This document shows positions 8,644-17,422 of a stretch of DNA of 64,000 bases, one piece after another (within the stretch, counting starts at the first letter, position 1; every line of letters starts with the position of its first letter). Below the pieces are notes generated by a model. The model did not search any database, was not told the DNA's origin, and saw only the letters and a list, made by a program, of their open reading frames with translations. The translations under genes were made by a program, and so were the position numbers. Source of the stretch: Serratia ficaria (GTDB lineage Bacteria; Pseudomonadota; Gammaproteobacteria; Enterobacterales; Enterobacteriaceae); assembly GCF_900187015.1 (NCBI RefSeq), contig NZ_LT906479.1, positions 3,286,001-3,350,000 on the forward strand, written 5' to 3'.

Positions 8644-8838
8644 CTAGCGATAGCGGTGCCAGTCGTAGGCCGCTTTGGCGAACAACGCGAACAGCAGCGC
8701 CAATATCCCCAGCGCCAGGCGCCAATACGGCGATTTGCGCCGCCGCCAGGCAAAGAACATCATCAGCGCCAGCGCCCCCAGGGTGAACGGGTAATACACC
8801 GCCAGCGTCAATAAACCGATAATAATGTAGTCCGACAT
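8644..8838 (-). CDS. small inner-membrane protein of unknown function (64 aa)
   Basis: A 64-residue protein with two predicted membrane helices (about residues 3-29 and 40-55) separated by a basic loop, AWRRRKSPYWR, which would face the cytoplasm. The ATG has a GAGGCGAG site. It converges on the VOC gene with only 18 bases between the stops. The family was not recognised. Confidence 0.75.
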   Translation of the reverse strand: MSDYIIIGLLTLAVYYPFTLGALALMMFFAWRRRKSPYWRLALGILALLFALFAKAAYDWHRYR

Positions 8839-9009
8839 TTAATCGCTCGCCTCAACGTCCATCACATTCGCCCGCAATTTTTGGCGCGTATTATACCACC
8901 CGCCGCCAACATCTACCTCTTTGAGGGGTAGTGATCGGCAGGATTAACGAATAAGATGTAAGATTGTTCTTAACTCGATTTGTCGTATTGATTGTATAAC
9001 AAGGGTGAC

Positions 9010-10596
9010 ATGACTCAGCAGCAACCCACGCAGGAAGCAAAACAGGCGCGCACCGCTAAAAGCTCCCCGCTATTATTTCAGGCCGGCGTATTTATCCTCA
9101 TCGTGGCCGTCACTCTGATCTTGTTTAACAGCTGGCAAATCTGGAACGCCCACCAACGCGATCTTCGCAGCGCCGAACACGAATCCGCCAACCTGGCCCG
9201 TTCACTGGCGCAACACGCCGACGACACCTTCATGCAGGTCGACGGCAACCTGCTCGATCTGACCGAACGCATCCAAACCGACGGCCTCGGCCAGCCGCAG
9301 CTGCTGCGGCTGCAGCGGGTGATGCAGGCTCAGGTCGGCAATCTGCCGCAGCTGCACGGCATGTTCATTTACGACTCGCACGGCCGCTGGCTGGCCACCT
9401 CGTCGGGCAAGTTCGTCGCCAACGCCAACAACGCCGATCGCGAATACTTCAAATACCATCAAGATGCCGATGGCAAAGGGCTGTATATCGGCAAGGTGAT
9501 CCGCAGCCGCTCCACCGGCGATTTGATCATTCCGATTTCACGCCGCTTCAACTACCCGGACGGCAGCTTCGCCGGCGTCGTGCTGGCGACGCTGTACGTC
9601 GACTACTTCCGCCAGTTTTACGACAGCTTTGCGCTCAACACCGACGCCTCGCTGAGCCTGCTGCTGGCGGACGGCACCATCCTTTACCGCCGGCCTTACG
9701 TCGCGGCCTCGATCGGCAAGAATATCTCCCAGGGGGTGCTGTTCCGCGAGATCCTGCCGCACTCGGAGTTCGGCAACGCCACCATCACTTCGCTGTATGA
9801 CAAAGTCGAGCGCATTTACGGTTACTCGCGGGTGAACCGTTATCCGCTGGTGATCGCCGCCGGCATGTCAAAACGCGACGCCTTGGCCGACTGGCGCGAC
9901 GACGCCAGCCTGTTCGCCGTCGGCGGGCTCTCGCTGCTGGTGATTTTGTTGGCGCTGGGGCTGGTGCTGCTGCGGCAAATCAAGCACAGCGTGCAAACCG
10001 AAGCCGAGCTGGTTCGCACCCGCGATCAGCTGACCACCATCAATCAGATGCTCGAAGAGCTGGCGCTGCTGGACGGCCTGACCGGCCTGGCCAACCGCCG
10101 CCAGTTCGATATCGCGCTGAAAAACGAGCTGACGCGCGCTTCGCGCAACTACCGCAGCGTGGCGCTGCTGATGCTGGATATCGATTATTTCAAACAGTAC
10201 AACGATATCTATGGCCACGTGGCCGGCGACCAGTGCCTGCAGCAGATTGGCCAGACGCTGAAGGGCCTGGCGCGCCGCAGCAACGACATCATGGCGCGCT
10301 ATGGCGGCGAAGAACTGGGCATTATTCTGCCGGACACCGACGCCCAGGGCGCGCTGATTTTCGCCGAGCGCGTCATCAACGCGGTGCGCGAGCTGAAGAT
10401 CCCGCATCAGGGCAACCCGCACGGCATCGTCACCATCAGCATCGGCATCTGCGCCAAGGTGCCGCACATGTATAACGATACGCCGATCGGCTTTATCAAC
10501 GAGGCCGACAACGCGCTTTACCTGGCGAAAAAAGAGGGGAAAAACCGTATTGCCTGCGAAAACTGCACCCTTCCGCCGGCCGGAGAAACGCCCTGA
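9010..10596 (+). CDS. membrane diguanylate cyclase with periplasmic Cache-type sensor
   Basis: A 528-residue protein starting at the ATG at 9010, which has AAGGGTG upstream; an in-frame TTG at 8992 has no such site. TM1 (about 25-45) and TM2 (about 295-320) bracket a roughly 250-residue extracytoplasmic domain resembling double-Cache sensors. A short helical linker leads to the GGDEF domain. The active-site signature reads GGEEL at 432-436, with Leu where Phe is usual. An RxxD inhibitory site (RSND, 423-426) lies five residues before it. c-di-GMP synthesis with product inhibition is expected. No EAL domain is present. Confidence 0.92.
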   Translation: MTQQQPTQEAKQARTAKSSPLLFQAGVFILIVAVTLILFNSWQIWNAHQRDLRSAEHESANLARSLAQHADDTFMQVDGNLLDLTERIQTDGLGQPQLLRLQRVMQAQVGNLPQLHGMFIYDSHGRWLATSSGKFVANANNADREYFKYHQDADGKGLYIGKVIRSRSTGDLIIPISRRFNYPDGSFAGVVLATLYVDYFRQFYDSFALNTDASLSLLLADGTILYRRPYVAASIGKNISQGVLFREILPHSEFGNATITSLYDKVERIYGYSRVNRYPLVIAAGMSKRDALADWRDDASLFAVGGLSLLVILLALGLVLLRQIKHSVQTEAELVRTRDQLTTINQMLEELALLDGLTGLANRRQFDIALKNELTRASRNYRSVALLMLDIDYFKQYNDIYGHVAGDQCLQQIGQTLKGLARRSNDIMARYGGEELGIILPDTDAQGALIFAERVINAVRELKIPHQGNPHGIVTISIGICAKVPHMYNDTPIGFINEADNALYLAKKEGKNRIACENCTLPPAGETP

Positions 10597-10618
10597 AATA
10601 GCGGCGCGTTGCGGCGTT

Positions 10619-10644
10619 GCCGGGATGGCGCGCACCATCCCGGC
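10619..10644. terminator. bidirectional terminator between the cyclase and paaZ genes
   Basis: A perfect 10-bp stem (GCCGGGATGG at 10619-10628, CCATCCCGGC at 10635-10644) with a 6-base loop sits between two convergent genes. There is no T tract. Confidence 0.55.
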
Positions 10645-10656
10645 CGATGCCCTCCG

Positions 10657-12723
10657 TCAGGCGTCAAAATCGCCCCGCTGCCGCGCCACCAGCGTCAGGA
10701 TGCTGTACAGCGCCACCGCCTGCTGCTGCTGATTCAACACCTGCACATCCCACACCACCACGCCGTGCGGGCGATCCTCGGCGGTTTTCTGCGGCTTGCG
10801 AATTTTCTTTTTGCAGGTCAGCCGCACCTGAATGGTATCGCCGATTTTCACCGGTTCGATAAAGCGCAGGTTTTCCATGCCGTAGTTGGCGATCACCGGC
10901 CCCACGCCGGGATCGACAAACAAACCGGCGGCGGCGGACACCACAAAATAGCCGTGCGCCACCCGCTCGCCGAACAGCGACTCCGCTGCGCCGAGCTTGT
11001 CCATGTGGGCGTAAAAATGGTCGCCGCTCAGGCAGGCGAAGTTGACGATATCCGCCTCGGTGACGGTGCGGCGCGCGGTCAGCAGGCTGTCGCCCAGCGC
11101 CAGCTGTTCAAAATATTTACGGAACGGATGCACCGGATGTTCGTTGACCGGTGCGCCGCGCACCCATTCGCCGCCGATCGCCGCCAGCATCGCCGGGCTG
11201 CCCTGGATCGCCGTGCGCTGCATGTAGTGCTTCACCGCGCGCAGCCCGCCCAGCTCCTCACCGCCGCCCGCGCGCCCCGGCCCGCCGTGCACCAGCATCG
11301 GCAGCGGCGAACCGTGGCCGGTAGACTCCGCCGCCGCCTGCTGGTCGAGGATCAGCATGCGGCCGTGCGCGCAGGCGGCCGCACGAATAAAGCGCGTGGC
11401 CAGCGCCGGATCGGCGGTCACCAAAGAACCCGCCAGGCTGCCCTGTCCCAGCAGCGCCAGTGCGATCGCCTGTTCGCTATCGGCGTAAGGCATCAGGGTC
11501 GCCACCGGGCCAAAGGCTTCGGTGCCATGCACCGCCTGATGGCTAAAGGGATCGGCGCAGTACAGCAAGGTCGGCGGGTAGAAAGCGCCGTTTTGCGCCC
11601 CTTCGCCTGCCACCTTCAGCTTAGCCAGCGCCCCGCCGCACAGCGGTTCACAGCCGTTGCGCAGCAGGAAATCGACCTTCTGCTGCACGTCGTCGCGCTG
11701 CTCATGGCTCACCAGCGCCCCCATGCGCACCTGTTCCAGCTGGGGGTCGCCTACCGTTACGCCGGCCAGGCGCTGCAACAGCGCCTGGCGCACCGCCGCC
11801 ACCTGCGCCGCCGGCACGATGATGCGCCGAATGGCGGTGCACTTCTGCCCGGCCTTGGCGGTCATTTCGCGGCACACCTCTTTGATGAACAGCGCGAATT
11901 CCGGCATGTCCGGCGTCACGTCCTCGGCCAGCACGCAGCAGTTGAGCGAGTCGGCCTCCATGGTGAAGGCGATCGATTTCTCCAGCAGCCGCGGATGCGC
12001 CCGCAGCCGCTGGCCGGTTTGCGCCGAGCCGGTAAAGGTCACCGCATCCTGATAATCCAAACGGTCGAACATATCGCCGATGCCGCCGCACACCAGCTGC
12101 AGCGCCCCCTCCGGCACCAGCCCGCTGTCGACGATCAGCCTGACCATCGCCTGGGTCAGCTGCGCGGTGGCGGTGGCCGGCTTGACGATCGCCGGCATGC
12201 CTGCCAGCCAGGTCGGCGCCAGCTTTTCCAGCATGCCCCAGCAGGGGAAGTTGAAGGCGTTGATGTGCAGCGCCACCCCCGGCCGGGACGTCAGTACGTG
12301 ACGCGCGGCGAACTGCGACTGCTTCGACAACGGGATCGTTTCGTCTTCCGGCCACAGCGTGTCGTCCGGCAATTCGCGGCCGGCCAGCCCGGCATAGGCG
12401 AACAGCGTGGCGATGCCGCCTTCGATATCCACCCAGCCGTCGCTGCGCGTGGCGCCGGTCTGATAAGAAATCCGGTACAGCGCCTCTTTATGCGCCAGCA
12501 GGTGTTTCGCCACCGCCTTCATCATTTGCGCGCGCTGCTGAAAGGTCATCTGCGCCAGCGCACGGCCGCCGAAGCGGCGCGCATACTCCAGGCTGGCGGC
12601 CAGCGGCAGCCCGTCGGAGCATACCTGGTACAGCGTTTCACCGCTGACGGCGTGTCGGATCTCGCGGGCTTTCCCCTGGCCATACACCCAGCCGCCAGAA
12701 AGATAACTGTGTAACTGCTGCAT
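10657..12723 (-). CDS. paaZ: PaaZ: oxepin-CoA hydrolase / 3-oxo-5,6-dehydrosuberyl-CoA semialdehyde dehydrogenase
   Basis: A 688-residue bifunctional ring-opening enzyme. The N-terminal aldehyde dehydrogenase domain (about 1-520) has [20 protein letters not shown] with the general-base Glu, and the GQKCTAIRR catalytic cysteine. The C-terminal MaoC-like hydratase domain (about 540-680) has [14 protein letters not shown] with the hydratase Asp/His pair and [13 protein letters not shown]. It hydrolyses oxepin-CoA and oxidises the resulting semialdehyde. It is divergent from paaA, as in E. coli, so the 318-base gap upstream should serve both directions. The length fits E. coli PaaZ. Confidence 0.97.
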   Translation of the reverse strand: MQQLHSYLSGGWVYGQGKAREIRHAVSGETLYQVCSDGLPLAASLEYARRFGGRALAQMTFQQRAQMMKAVAKHLLAHKEALYRISYQTGATRSDGWVDIEGGIATLFAYAGLAGRELPDDTLWPEDETIPLSKQSQFAARHVLTSRPGVALHINAFNFPCWGMLEKLAPTWLAGMPAIVKPATATAQLTQAMVRLIVDSGLVPEGALQLVCGGIGDMFDRLDYQDAVTFTGSAQTGQRLRAHPRLLEKSIAFTMEADSLNCCVLAEDVTPDMPEFALFIKEVCREMTAKAGQKCTAIRRIIVPAAQVAAVRQALLQRLAGVTVGDPQLEQVRMGALVSHEQRDDVQQKVDFLLRNGCEPLCGGALAKLKVAGEGAQNGAFYPPTLLYCADPFSHQAVHGTEAFGPVATLMPYADSEQAIALALLGQGSLAGSLVTADPALATRFIRAAACAHGRMLILDQQAAAESTGHGSPLPMLVHGGPGRAGGGEELGGLRAVKHYMQRTAIQGSPAMLAAIGGEWVRGAPVNEHPVHPFRKYFEQLALGDSLLTARRTVTEADIVNFACLSGDHFYAHMDKLGAAESLFGERVAHGYFVVSAAAGLFVDPGVGPVIANYGMENLRFIEPVKIGDTIQVRLTCKKKIRKPQKTAEDRPHGVVVWDVQVLNQQQQAVALYSILTLVARQRGDFDA

Positions 12724-12910
12724 CGACTCCTCCGGAATTCAAAAATTAACACCATACAGCTTAATTACGTATCACATATTTTCCAGTCGACGCCAGGGTT
12801 AAAATTAACAAAAAACGAACAACCGGTTAATTTTCGCTCTCCTGAACGGTTATTTTCGGCAAAAAAAACATTTAAATACCCATTAATAACAACAATTTGA
12901 CATATCATCC

Positions 12911-12926
12911 TGTGAGTAGCATCGCA
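12911..12926 (+). promoter_or_regulatory. CRP-like site upstream of paaA
   Basis: TGTGAGTAGCATCGCA matches the CRP half-site consensus TGTGA-N6-TCACA with one mismatch in the right arm. Its centre (12918.5) lies 61.5 bases before a predicted start near 12980, the spacing of class I CRP-dependent promoters. CRP dependence of the paa promoters is known in E. coli; its use here is inferred. Confidence 0.55.
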
Positions 12927-12944
12927 AAACCACATTAATCTCGT

Positions 12945-12973
12945 TTGATCTTTTTGTTATCAGTTTGTAGCCT
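12945..12973 (+). promoter_or_regulatory. candidate paaA sigma-70 promoter
   Basis: TTGATC (12945-12950), a 17-base spacer, then TAGCCT (12968-12973). The -10 is weak, consistent with an activator-dependent promoter. Transcription would start near 12980, just before two PaaX-like operators. Confidence 0.45.
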
Positions 12974-12984
12974 TAGGGTTGGAT

Positions 12985-13032
12985 TATATGATTCACATTT
13001 TTATGGTTTATGTGAAAAATACGAATCATCAA
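12985..13032 (+). promoter_or_regulatory. paired PaaX-like operators in the paaA leader
   Basis: TATATGATTCACATTT (12985-13000), and the reverse complement of AAATACGAATCATCAA (13017-13032), each match 14 of 16 positions of the E. coli PaaX motif as I remember it (WWTRTGATTCGYGWWT). They are inverted relative to one another with centres 32 bases apart, about three helical turns, and lie just before the paaA start codon. Confidence 0.6.
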
Positions 13033-13041
13033 GAGGCAAGC

Positions 13042-13980
13042 ATGACAACTGACGCGCAACATCAGCAGCATTTCGACGACAAAATCGCGGCGGACACCGC
13101 CATCGAAGCCAAGGATTGGATGCCGGACGCCTATCGCCAGAACCTGATCCGCCAGATCGGCCAGCACGCCCATTCCGAAGTGGTCGGCATGTTGCCGGAG
13201 GCCAATTGGCTGACGCGCGCCCCGACCCTGCGCCGCAAGGCGGTGCTGTTGGCCAAGGTGCAGGACGAAGCCGGCCATGGCCTGTACCTGTACAGCGCCG
13301 CCGAAACCCTCGGCTGCTCGCGGCAGGACATCTACCAGAAGATGCTCGACGGCAAGATGAAGTACTCCTCGATCTTCAATTACCCGACGCTCAACTGGGC
13401 GGATATCGGGGTGATCGGCTGGCTGGTCGACGGCGCGGCCATCGTCAATCAGGTGGCGCTGTGCCGCGCTTCCTACGGCCCCTATGCGCGGGCGATGGTG
13501 AAAATTTGCAAAGAGGAAAGCTTCCACCAGCGCCAGGGCTACGAGGCGGTGATGGCGATGGCCAACGGCAGCGATGAGCAAAAGGCCATGCTGCAGGACG
13601 CCATCAACCGCTTCTGGTGGCCGGTGCTGATGATGTTCGGCCCCAGCGATAACGACTCGCCGCACAGCGCCCAGAGCATGGCCTGGAAGATCAAACGCCA
13701 CAGCAACGACGAGCTGCGGCAGAAATTCGTCGACAACACCGTGCCGCAGCTGGAAGCGCTGGGCATGAGCGCACCGGACGCCAGCCTGGCCTGGGACGCG
13801 GCCAGCGGCCATTACCGCTTCGGCGAAATTGACTGGCGTGAGCTGCACGAGGTGATCAAGGGCCGCGGGCCATGCAATCACGAGCGCCTGCAGGCCAAGC
13901 GCCGCGCCTGGGAAGACGGCGCCTGGGTGCGCGACGGCGCGCTGGCTCACGCGTCGAAACGCGCCTCAACCGCCGCATAG
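13042..13980 (+). CDS. paaA: PaaA: phenylacetyl-CoA 1,2-epoxidase, catalytic alpha subunit
   Basis: A 312-residue diiron oxygenase subunit. I chose the ATG at 13042 ([20 protein letters not shown] upstream), which matches the E. coli length; an earlier in-frame start at 12979 would lie inside the operator region. The ferritin-like four-helix fold supplies iron ligands in the two EX2H-type motifs: [14 protein letters not shown] and [12 protein letters not shown]. With PaaC it forms the epoxidase core, and electrons come from PaaE. It is the first gene of the paaABCDEFGHIJK operon; paaB follows after 16 bases. Confidence 0.97.
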   Translation: MTTDAQHQQHFDDKIAADTAIEAKDWMPDAYRQNLIRQIGQHAHSEVVGMLPEANWLTRAPTLRRKAVLLAKVQDEAGHGLYLYSAAETLGCSRQDIYQKMLDGKMKYSSIFNYPTLNWADIGVIGWLVDGAAIVNQVALCRASYGPYARAMVKICKEESFHQRQGYEAVMAMANGSDEQKAMLQDAINRFWWPVLMMFGPSDNDSPHSAQSMAWKIKRHSNDELRQKFVDNTVPQLEALGMSAPDASLAWDAASGHYRFGEIDWRELHEVIKGRGPCNHERLQAKRRAWEDGAWVRDGALAHASKRASTAA

Positions 13981-13996
13981 CATAGATAAGGAACCG

Positions 13997-14287
13997 ATGA
14001 TGACTCACGCTGAATGGCCGCTGTACGAAGTGTTTATTCGCAGCAAACAAGGGCTGGCGCATCGCCACGTCGGCAGCCTGCATGCCGCCGATGACCAAAT
14101 GGCGCTGGAAAACGCCCGCGACGCCTATACGCGCCGCAACGAGGGTTGCTCGATCTGGGTGGTGCGATCCTGCCATCTGATCGCCTCGCAGCCGGAAGAT
14201 CGCGAAGCTTTCTTCGATCCGTCCGACGACAAGATCTACCGTCATCCGACGTTTTACACCATCCCCGACGGCATCAAGAACATGTAG
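13997..14287 (+). CDS. paaB: PaaB: phenylacetyl-CoA epoxidase structural subunit
   Basis: A 96-residue protein with the conserved core WPLYEVFIRSKQGLAHRHVG and EGCSIWVVRS, ending YRHPTFYTIPDG. PaaB bridges PaaAC heterodimers in the epoxidase complex and carries no metal itself. Two adjacent ATG codons (13997 and 14000) are possible starts downstream of AAGGAACCG; the second is equally good. It sits between paaA and paaC with short gaps. Confidence 0.96.
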   Translation: MMTHAEWPLYEVFIRSKQGLAHRHVGSLHAADDQMALENARDAYTRRNEGCSIWVVRSCHLIASQPEDREAFFDPSDDKIYRHPTFYTIPDGIKNM

Positions 14288-14295
14288 AGGCGGCC

Positions 14296-15054
14296 ATGAC
14301 CCTTAACGATCCGCGAATCAGCTATTTACTGCGCCAGGGGGATACGCCCCTGATCCTGGCGCAGCGCCTGTGCGCCTGGTGCGGGCATGCGCCCGAGCTG
14401 GAAATCGACCTGGCGCTGGCCAACGTCGGCCTCGATCTGCTCGGCCAGGCGCGCAACTTTCTCGGCTACGCCGCCGAGCTGGCCGGCGCGGACTACAGCG
14501 AAGACCGTCTCGCCTTCGAGCGCGACGAGCGCCAGTTTCATAACCTGCTGCTGGCGGAGCAGCCGAACGGCGGCTTCAACGACACGCTGGTGCGTCAGTT
14601 TCTGCTCGATGCCTACCACGTGCAGCTGCACCGGGCATTAAGCCGCAGCCGCGACCCGCAAATTGCCGCCATCGCCGCCAAATCGCTGAAGGAGGCGGAT
14701 TACCACCTGCGCTTCAGCCGCGGCTGGATGATTCGCCTGGGCGACGGCAGCGATCTCAGCCGCCAGAAGATCCAACAGGCGTTGGATAACCTGTGGCGTT
14801 TCACCGCCGAACTGTTCCACGCCGACGACCTCGAGCTGGAGCTGGCGGAACAGGGCATCGCCGTGGACCCGCGCCTGCTGCAGGCGCCGTGGCAGGCGGC
14901 GGTGGACGACACCCTGCGCCTGGCTACCCTTTCGCTGCCGGAGGAACGGGCATTCCGCCGCGGCGGCAAACAGGGGCGGCACAGCGAACATCTCGGCCCG
15001 CTGCTGGCGGAAATGCAGTTTCTGCAGCGCGCCTACCCGCGCAGCAGCTGGTAA
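14296..15054 (+). CDS. paaC: PaaC: phenylacetyl-CoA epoxidase structural subunit
   Basis: A 252-residue, all-helical ferritin-like protein, homologous in fold to PaaA but without a full diiron ligand set. Landmarks are RLCAWCGHAPELEIDLALAN near the N-terminus and LKEADYHLRFSRGWMIRLG in the middle. It pairs with PaaA to shape the substrate pocket. The start is the ATG at 14296, eight bases after the paaB stop and preceded by GAGGCGG; the reading frame is open further upstream but would overlap paaB. The length fits E. coli PaaC. Confidence 0.96.
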   Translation: MTLNDPRISYLLRQGDTPLILAQRLCAWCGHAPELEIDLALANVGLDLLGQARNFLGYAAELAGADYSEDRLAFERDERQFHNLLLAEQPNGGFNDTLVRQFLLDAYHVQLHRALSRSRDPQIAAIAAKSLKEADYHLRFSRGWMIRLGDGSDLSRQKIQQALDNLWRFTAELFHADDLELELAEQGIAVDPRLLQAPWQAAVDDTLRLATLSLPEERAFRRGGKQGRHSEHLGPLLAEMQFLQRAYPRSSW

Positions 15055-15065
15055 AAGGAGACGCC

Positions 15066-15563
15066 ATGAACGTTACCCGGCTGCAGCCCGCGGAAATCCC
15101 GCAAATCTGGCACTGCCTGCAGCAAATCAGCGATCCGGAGCTGCCGGTGCTGTCGATTACCGATCTGGGCATGGTGCGCGACGTCGAGCGCGACGGCGAC
15201 GGTTGGCGAGTGATCTTCACCCCCACTTACTCCGGCTGCCCCGCTACCGAATTTCTGCTCAGCGCCATCGAGCAGCGGCTGACCGAGGCCGGTTTCAGTC
15301 CGGTGCAGGTGGATATTCGCCTCAGCCCGGCCTGGACCACCGACTGGATGAACGCGGCGGCGCGCGAACGCCTGCGCCAATACGGCGTGGCGCCGCCGCA
15401 GGGCCACACCTGCGATCGGCCGCACGCCCACGGCCCGGTGCCCTGCCCGCGCTGCGGCAGCACCCGCAGCGAGAAAATCAGCGAGTTCGGTTCCACCGCC
15501 TGCAAAGCGCTGTATCGCTGCCGCGAGTGCCGAGAACCCTTCGACTATTTCAAATGCATATAG
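15066..15563 (+). CDS. paaD: PaaD: iron-sulfur assembly-like factor of the epoxidase
   Basis: A 165-residue MIP18/SufT-like protein (ISDPELPVLSITDLGMVRDV at about residues 21-40) with a C-terminal zinc-ribbon-like tail holding four Cys in CPRCG and CRECREPF. Members are needed for epoxidase activity in vivo and are thought to help insert or maintain metal centres. The ATG at 15066 follows AAGGAGAC and lies 11 bases after paaC; an upstream-open frame was rejected because it overlaps paaC. The length equals that of E. coli PaaD. Confidence 0.96.
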   Translation: MNVTRLQPAEIPQIWHCLQQISDPELPVLSITDLGMVRDVERDGDGWRVIFTPTYSGCPATEFLLSAIEQRLTEAGFSPVQVDIRLSPAWTTDWMNAAARERLRQYGVAPPQGHTCDRPHAHGPVPCPRCGSTRSEKISEFGSTACKALYRCRECREPFDYFKCI

Positions 15564-15576
15564 GAGCGCTGACATC

Positions 15577-16635
15577 ATGACGGTCTTTCATCGCCTGAAC
15601 GTCGCCGCCATCGAGCGCGAAACGCCGGACGCGGTTGCGATCACCCTGCGGGTGCCCGAAGAGCTGAAAACCCACTACCGCTATACCCCCGGCCAGCACC
15701 TGACGCTGAAGGCGCAGGTCAACGGTGAGGAGCTGCGCCGCTGTTATTCGATCTGCAGCTCGCCGCAGGAGGGGCTGCTGCAGATCGGCGTAAAGGCGAT
15801 TCATCAGGGCCGTTTTTCCTCGTTCGTCAGCCACATGCTCAAGGTGGGCGATGCGCTGGAGGTGATGGTGCCGCAGGGGCGTTTCGGCTATCAGCCCACG
15901 GCGGAAAGCCACGGCAACTATCTGGCGATCGCCGCCGGCTCCGGCATCACGCCGATGCTGTCGATCATCAAGGCCACGCTGCAGCTCGAGCCGCACAGCG
16001 GCTTTACGTTGATCTACGGCAACCGCAGCAGCCGCTCGGTGATGTTCAAAGAGGCGCTGTCTGACCTGAAAAACCGCTATCCGCAACGCTTTCAGCCGCT
16101 GTACCTGTTCAGCCAGGAAAGCCTCGACAGCCCGCTGCTCAGCGGCCGCATCGACCGCGATCGGCTGACGGCGATCGGCGGCGCGCTGCTGGACTACCGC
16201 GACTATGACCACGCCTTCATCTGCGGGCCGGAAGCGATGATGGACGACGCGCAAACCGTGCTGGAACAGGCCGGCATGCCCGCCGGGCGCATCCACAGCG
16301 AACGCTTCAATACCGGCGGCGGCGTCGCCCGCCCGGCCAACCTCGGCAACCGCAACGCCACCCGGGTGGAAATTCTGCTCGACGGGCGCCGGCTGGATAT
16401 CGAGGTCGGAGAGCAAGACGACAGCATTCTGGATGCGGCGCTGCGCCAGGGCGCCGATCTGCCCTATGCCTGCAAAGGCGGCGTCTGCGCCACCTGCAAA
16501 TGCCGGCTGAAGGCCGGCCGGGTGGAGATGGGCGTCAATTACAGCCTGGAGCCGGATCAGCTGGCGGCGGGCTACGTATTGAGCTGCCAGTCGTGGCCGA
16601 GCGGCGACGGCGTGGTGTTGGACTTTGACGTATAA
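15577..16635 (+). CDS. paaE: PaaE: phenylacetyl-CoA epoxidase reductase subunit
   Basis: A 352-residue NADPH:acceptor reductase. The N-terminal ferredoxin-NADP reductase fold has the FAD motif RCYSICSSP and the nucleotide-binding AAGSGITPMLSIIK. The C-terminal plant-type [2Fe-2S] ferredoxin domain has CKGGVCATCKC and a later Cys in VLSCQSWP. It passes electrons from NADPH to the PaaA diiron site. The gap to paaD is 13 bases and the ATG is preceded by a GGAG site. Confidence 0.97.
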   Translation: MTVFHRLNVAAIERETPDAVAITLRVPEELKTHYRYTPGQHLTLKAQVNGEELRRCYSICSSPQEGLLQIGVKAIHQGRFSSFVSHMLKVGDALEVMVPQGRFGYQPTAESHGNYLAIAAGSGITPMLSIIKATLQLEPHSGFTLIYGNRSSRSVMFKEALSDLKNRYPQRFQPLYLFSQESLDSPLLSGRIDRDRLTAIGGALLDYRDYDHAFICGPEAMMDDAQTVLEQAGMPAGRIHSERFNTGGGVARPANLGNRNATRVEILLDGRRLDIEVGEQDDSILDAALRQGADLPYACKGGVCATCKCRLKAGRVEMGVNYSLEPDQLAAGYVLSCQSWPSGDGVVLDFDV

Positions 16636-16645
16636 GGAGCCGCCG

Positions 16646-17419
16646 ATGGACACCCCCTGGATCCTGCGCGACCAGCAGCAACGCGTCGTCACGCTGACGC
16701 TGCATCGCCCTGAAGTGCGTAACGCGCTGAGCACCCCCTGCCTGGAGCAGCTGGTTTATCGGCTGGAGCAGGCCGAGGCCGACGACGGCGTCGGCGCCGT
16801 GGTGATTGCCGGCGCGCCGCGCTGCTTCGCCGCCGGCGCCGACCTGCGCGAACTGCAGCGGCAAGACCTGCCCGCCGCGCTGGCGGACAACCGCCCACGG
16901 CTGTGGCAGCGGCTGGCGCAAGTCAGCAAACCGCTGCTGGCGGCGGTGAACGGCTATGCGCTCGGCGCCGGCTGTGAGCTGGCGCTGGCCTGCGACATCA
17001 TTATTTGCGGCGAAAGCGCACGCTTCGGCCTGCCGGAGATCACCCTCGGCCTGATGCCGGGCGCCGGCGGCACCCAGCGCTTGATCCGCTGCGTCGGCAA
17101 ATCGCGCGCCAGCCAGATGGTGCTGACCGGCGAAGCCATCGACGCCCGCAGCGCGCTGCAGGCCGGGCTGGTCAGCGAGGTCTGCCTCGACGCGCTGACG
17201 CTGGAGCGCGCGCAGCAGCTTGCCGAACGCATCAGCCGCCAGGCGCCGCTGGCGCTGCGCGCCGCCAAACAGGCGCTGAAACAGGCCGACGAGACCGGCC
17301 TCAGCCAGGGGTTGGCGATCGAACGCCAGCAGTTCGTCACCCTGGCCGCCACCGACGATCGCCGCGAAGGCATCGCCGCCTTCTTCGAAAAACGCACGCC
17401 AAACTATCAGGGGCGCTGA
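16646..17419 (+). CDS. paaF: PaaF: 2,3-dehydroadipyl-CoA hydratase
   Basis: A 257-residue enoyl-CoA hydratase/isomerase-superfamily enzyme. The oxyanion-hole segment reads CFAAGADLREL, the middle has LLAAVNGYALGAGCELALAC, and PEITLGLMPGAGGTQRL carries the catalytic Glu region typical of hydratases. It hydrates 2,3-dehydroadipyl-CoA to 3-hydroxyadipyl-CoA. The ATG at 16646 follows AAGGAGCCGCCG; the paaE stop is 10 bases upstream. The next gene, paaG, encodes a paralogue of the same fold. Confidence 0.96.
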   Translation: MDTPWILRDQQQRVVTLTLHRPEVRNALSTPCLEQLVYRLEQAEADDGVGAVVIAGAPRCFAAGADLRELQRQDLPAALADNRPRLWQRLAQVSKPLLAAVNGYALGAGCELALACDIIICGESARFGLPEITLGLMPGAGGTQRLIRCVGKSRASQMVLTGEAIDARSALQAGLVSEVCLDALTLERAQQLAERISRQAPLALRAAKQALKQADETGLSQGLAIERQQFVTLAATDDRREGIAAFFEKRTPNYQGR

Positions 17420-17422
17420 TTT

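Noticed and set aside
8914..8930. TACCTCT-TTG-AGGGGTA, resembling a NarL/NarP site upstream of the cyclase gene
   Set aside because: The two heptamers match well, but the spacer is three bases rather than two, and one short site is weak evidence.
10609..12714. A 701-codon open frame antisense to paaZ
   Set aside because: It arises from the high GC and codon-position bias of paaZ. Its composition (His, Arg and Gln rich) is typical of an antisense shadow, and no protein family is visible.
12979..13041. A longer PaaA start at 12979
   Set aside because: The added residues lie in the operator region and have no ribosome binding site; the ATG at 13042 has one and gives the family length.
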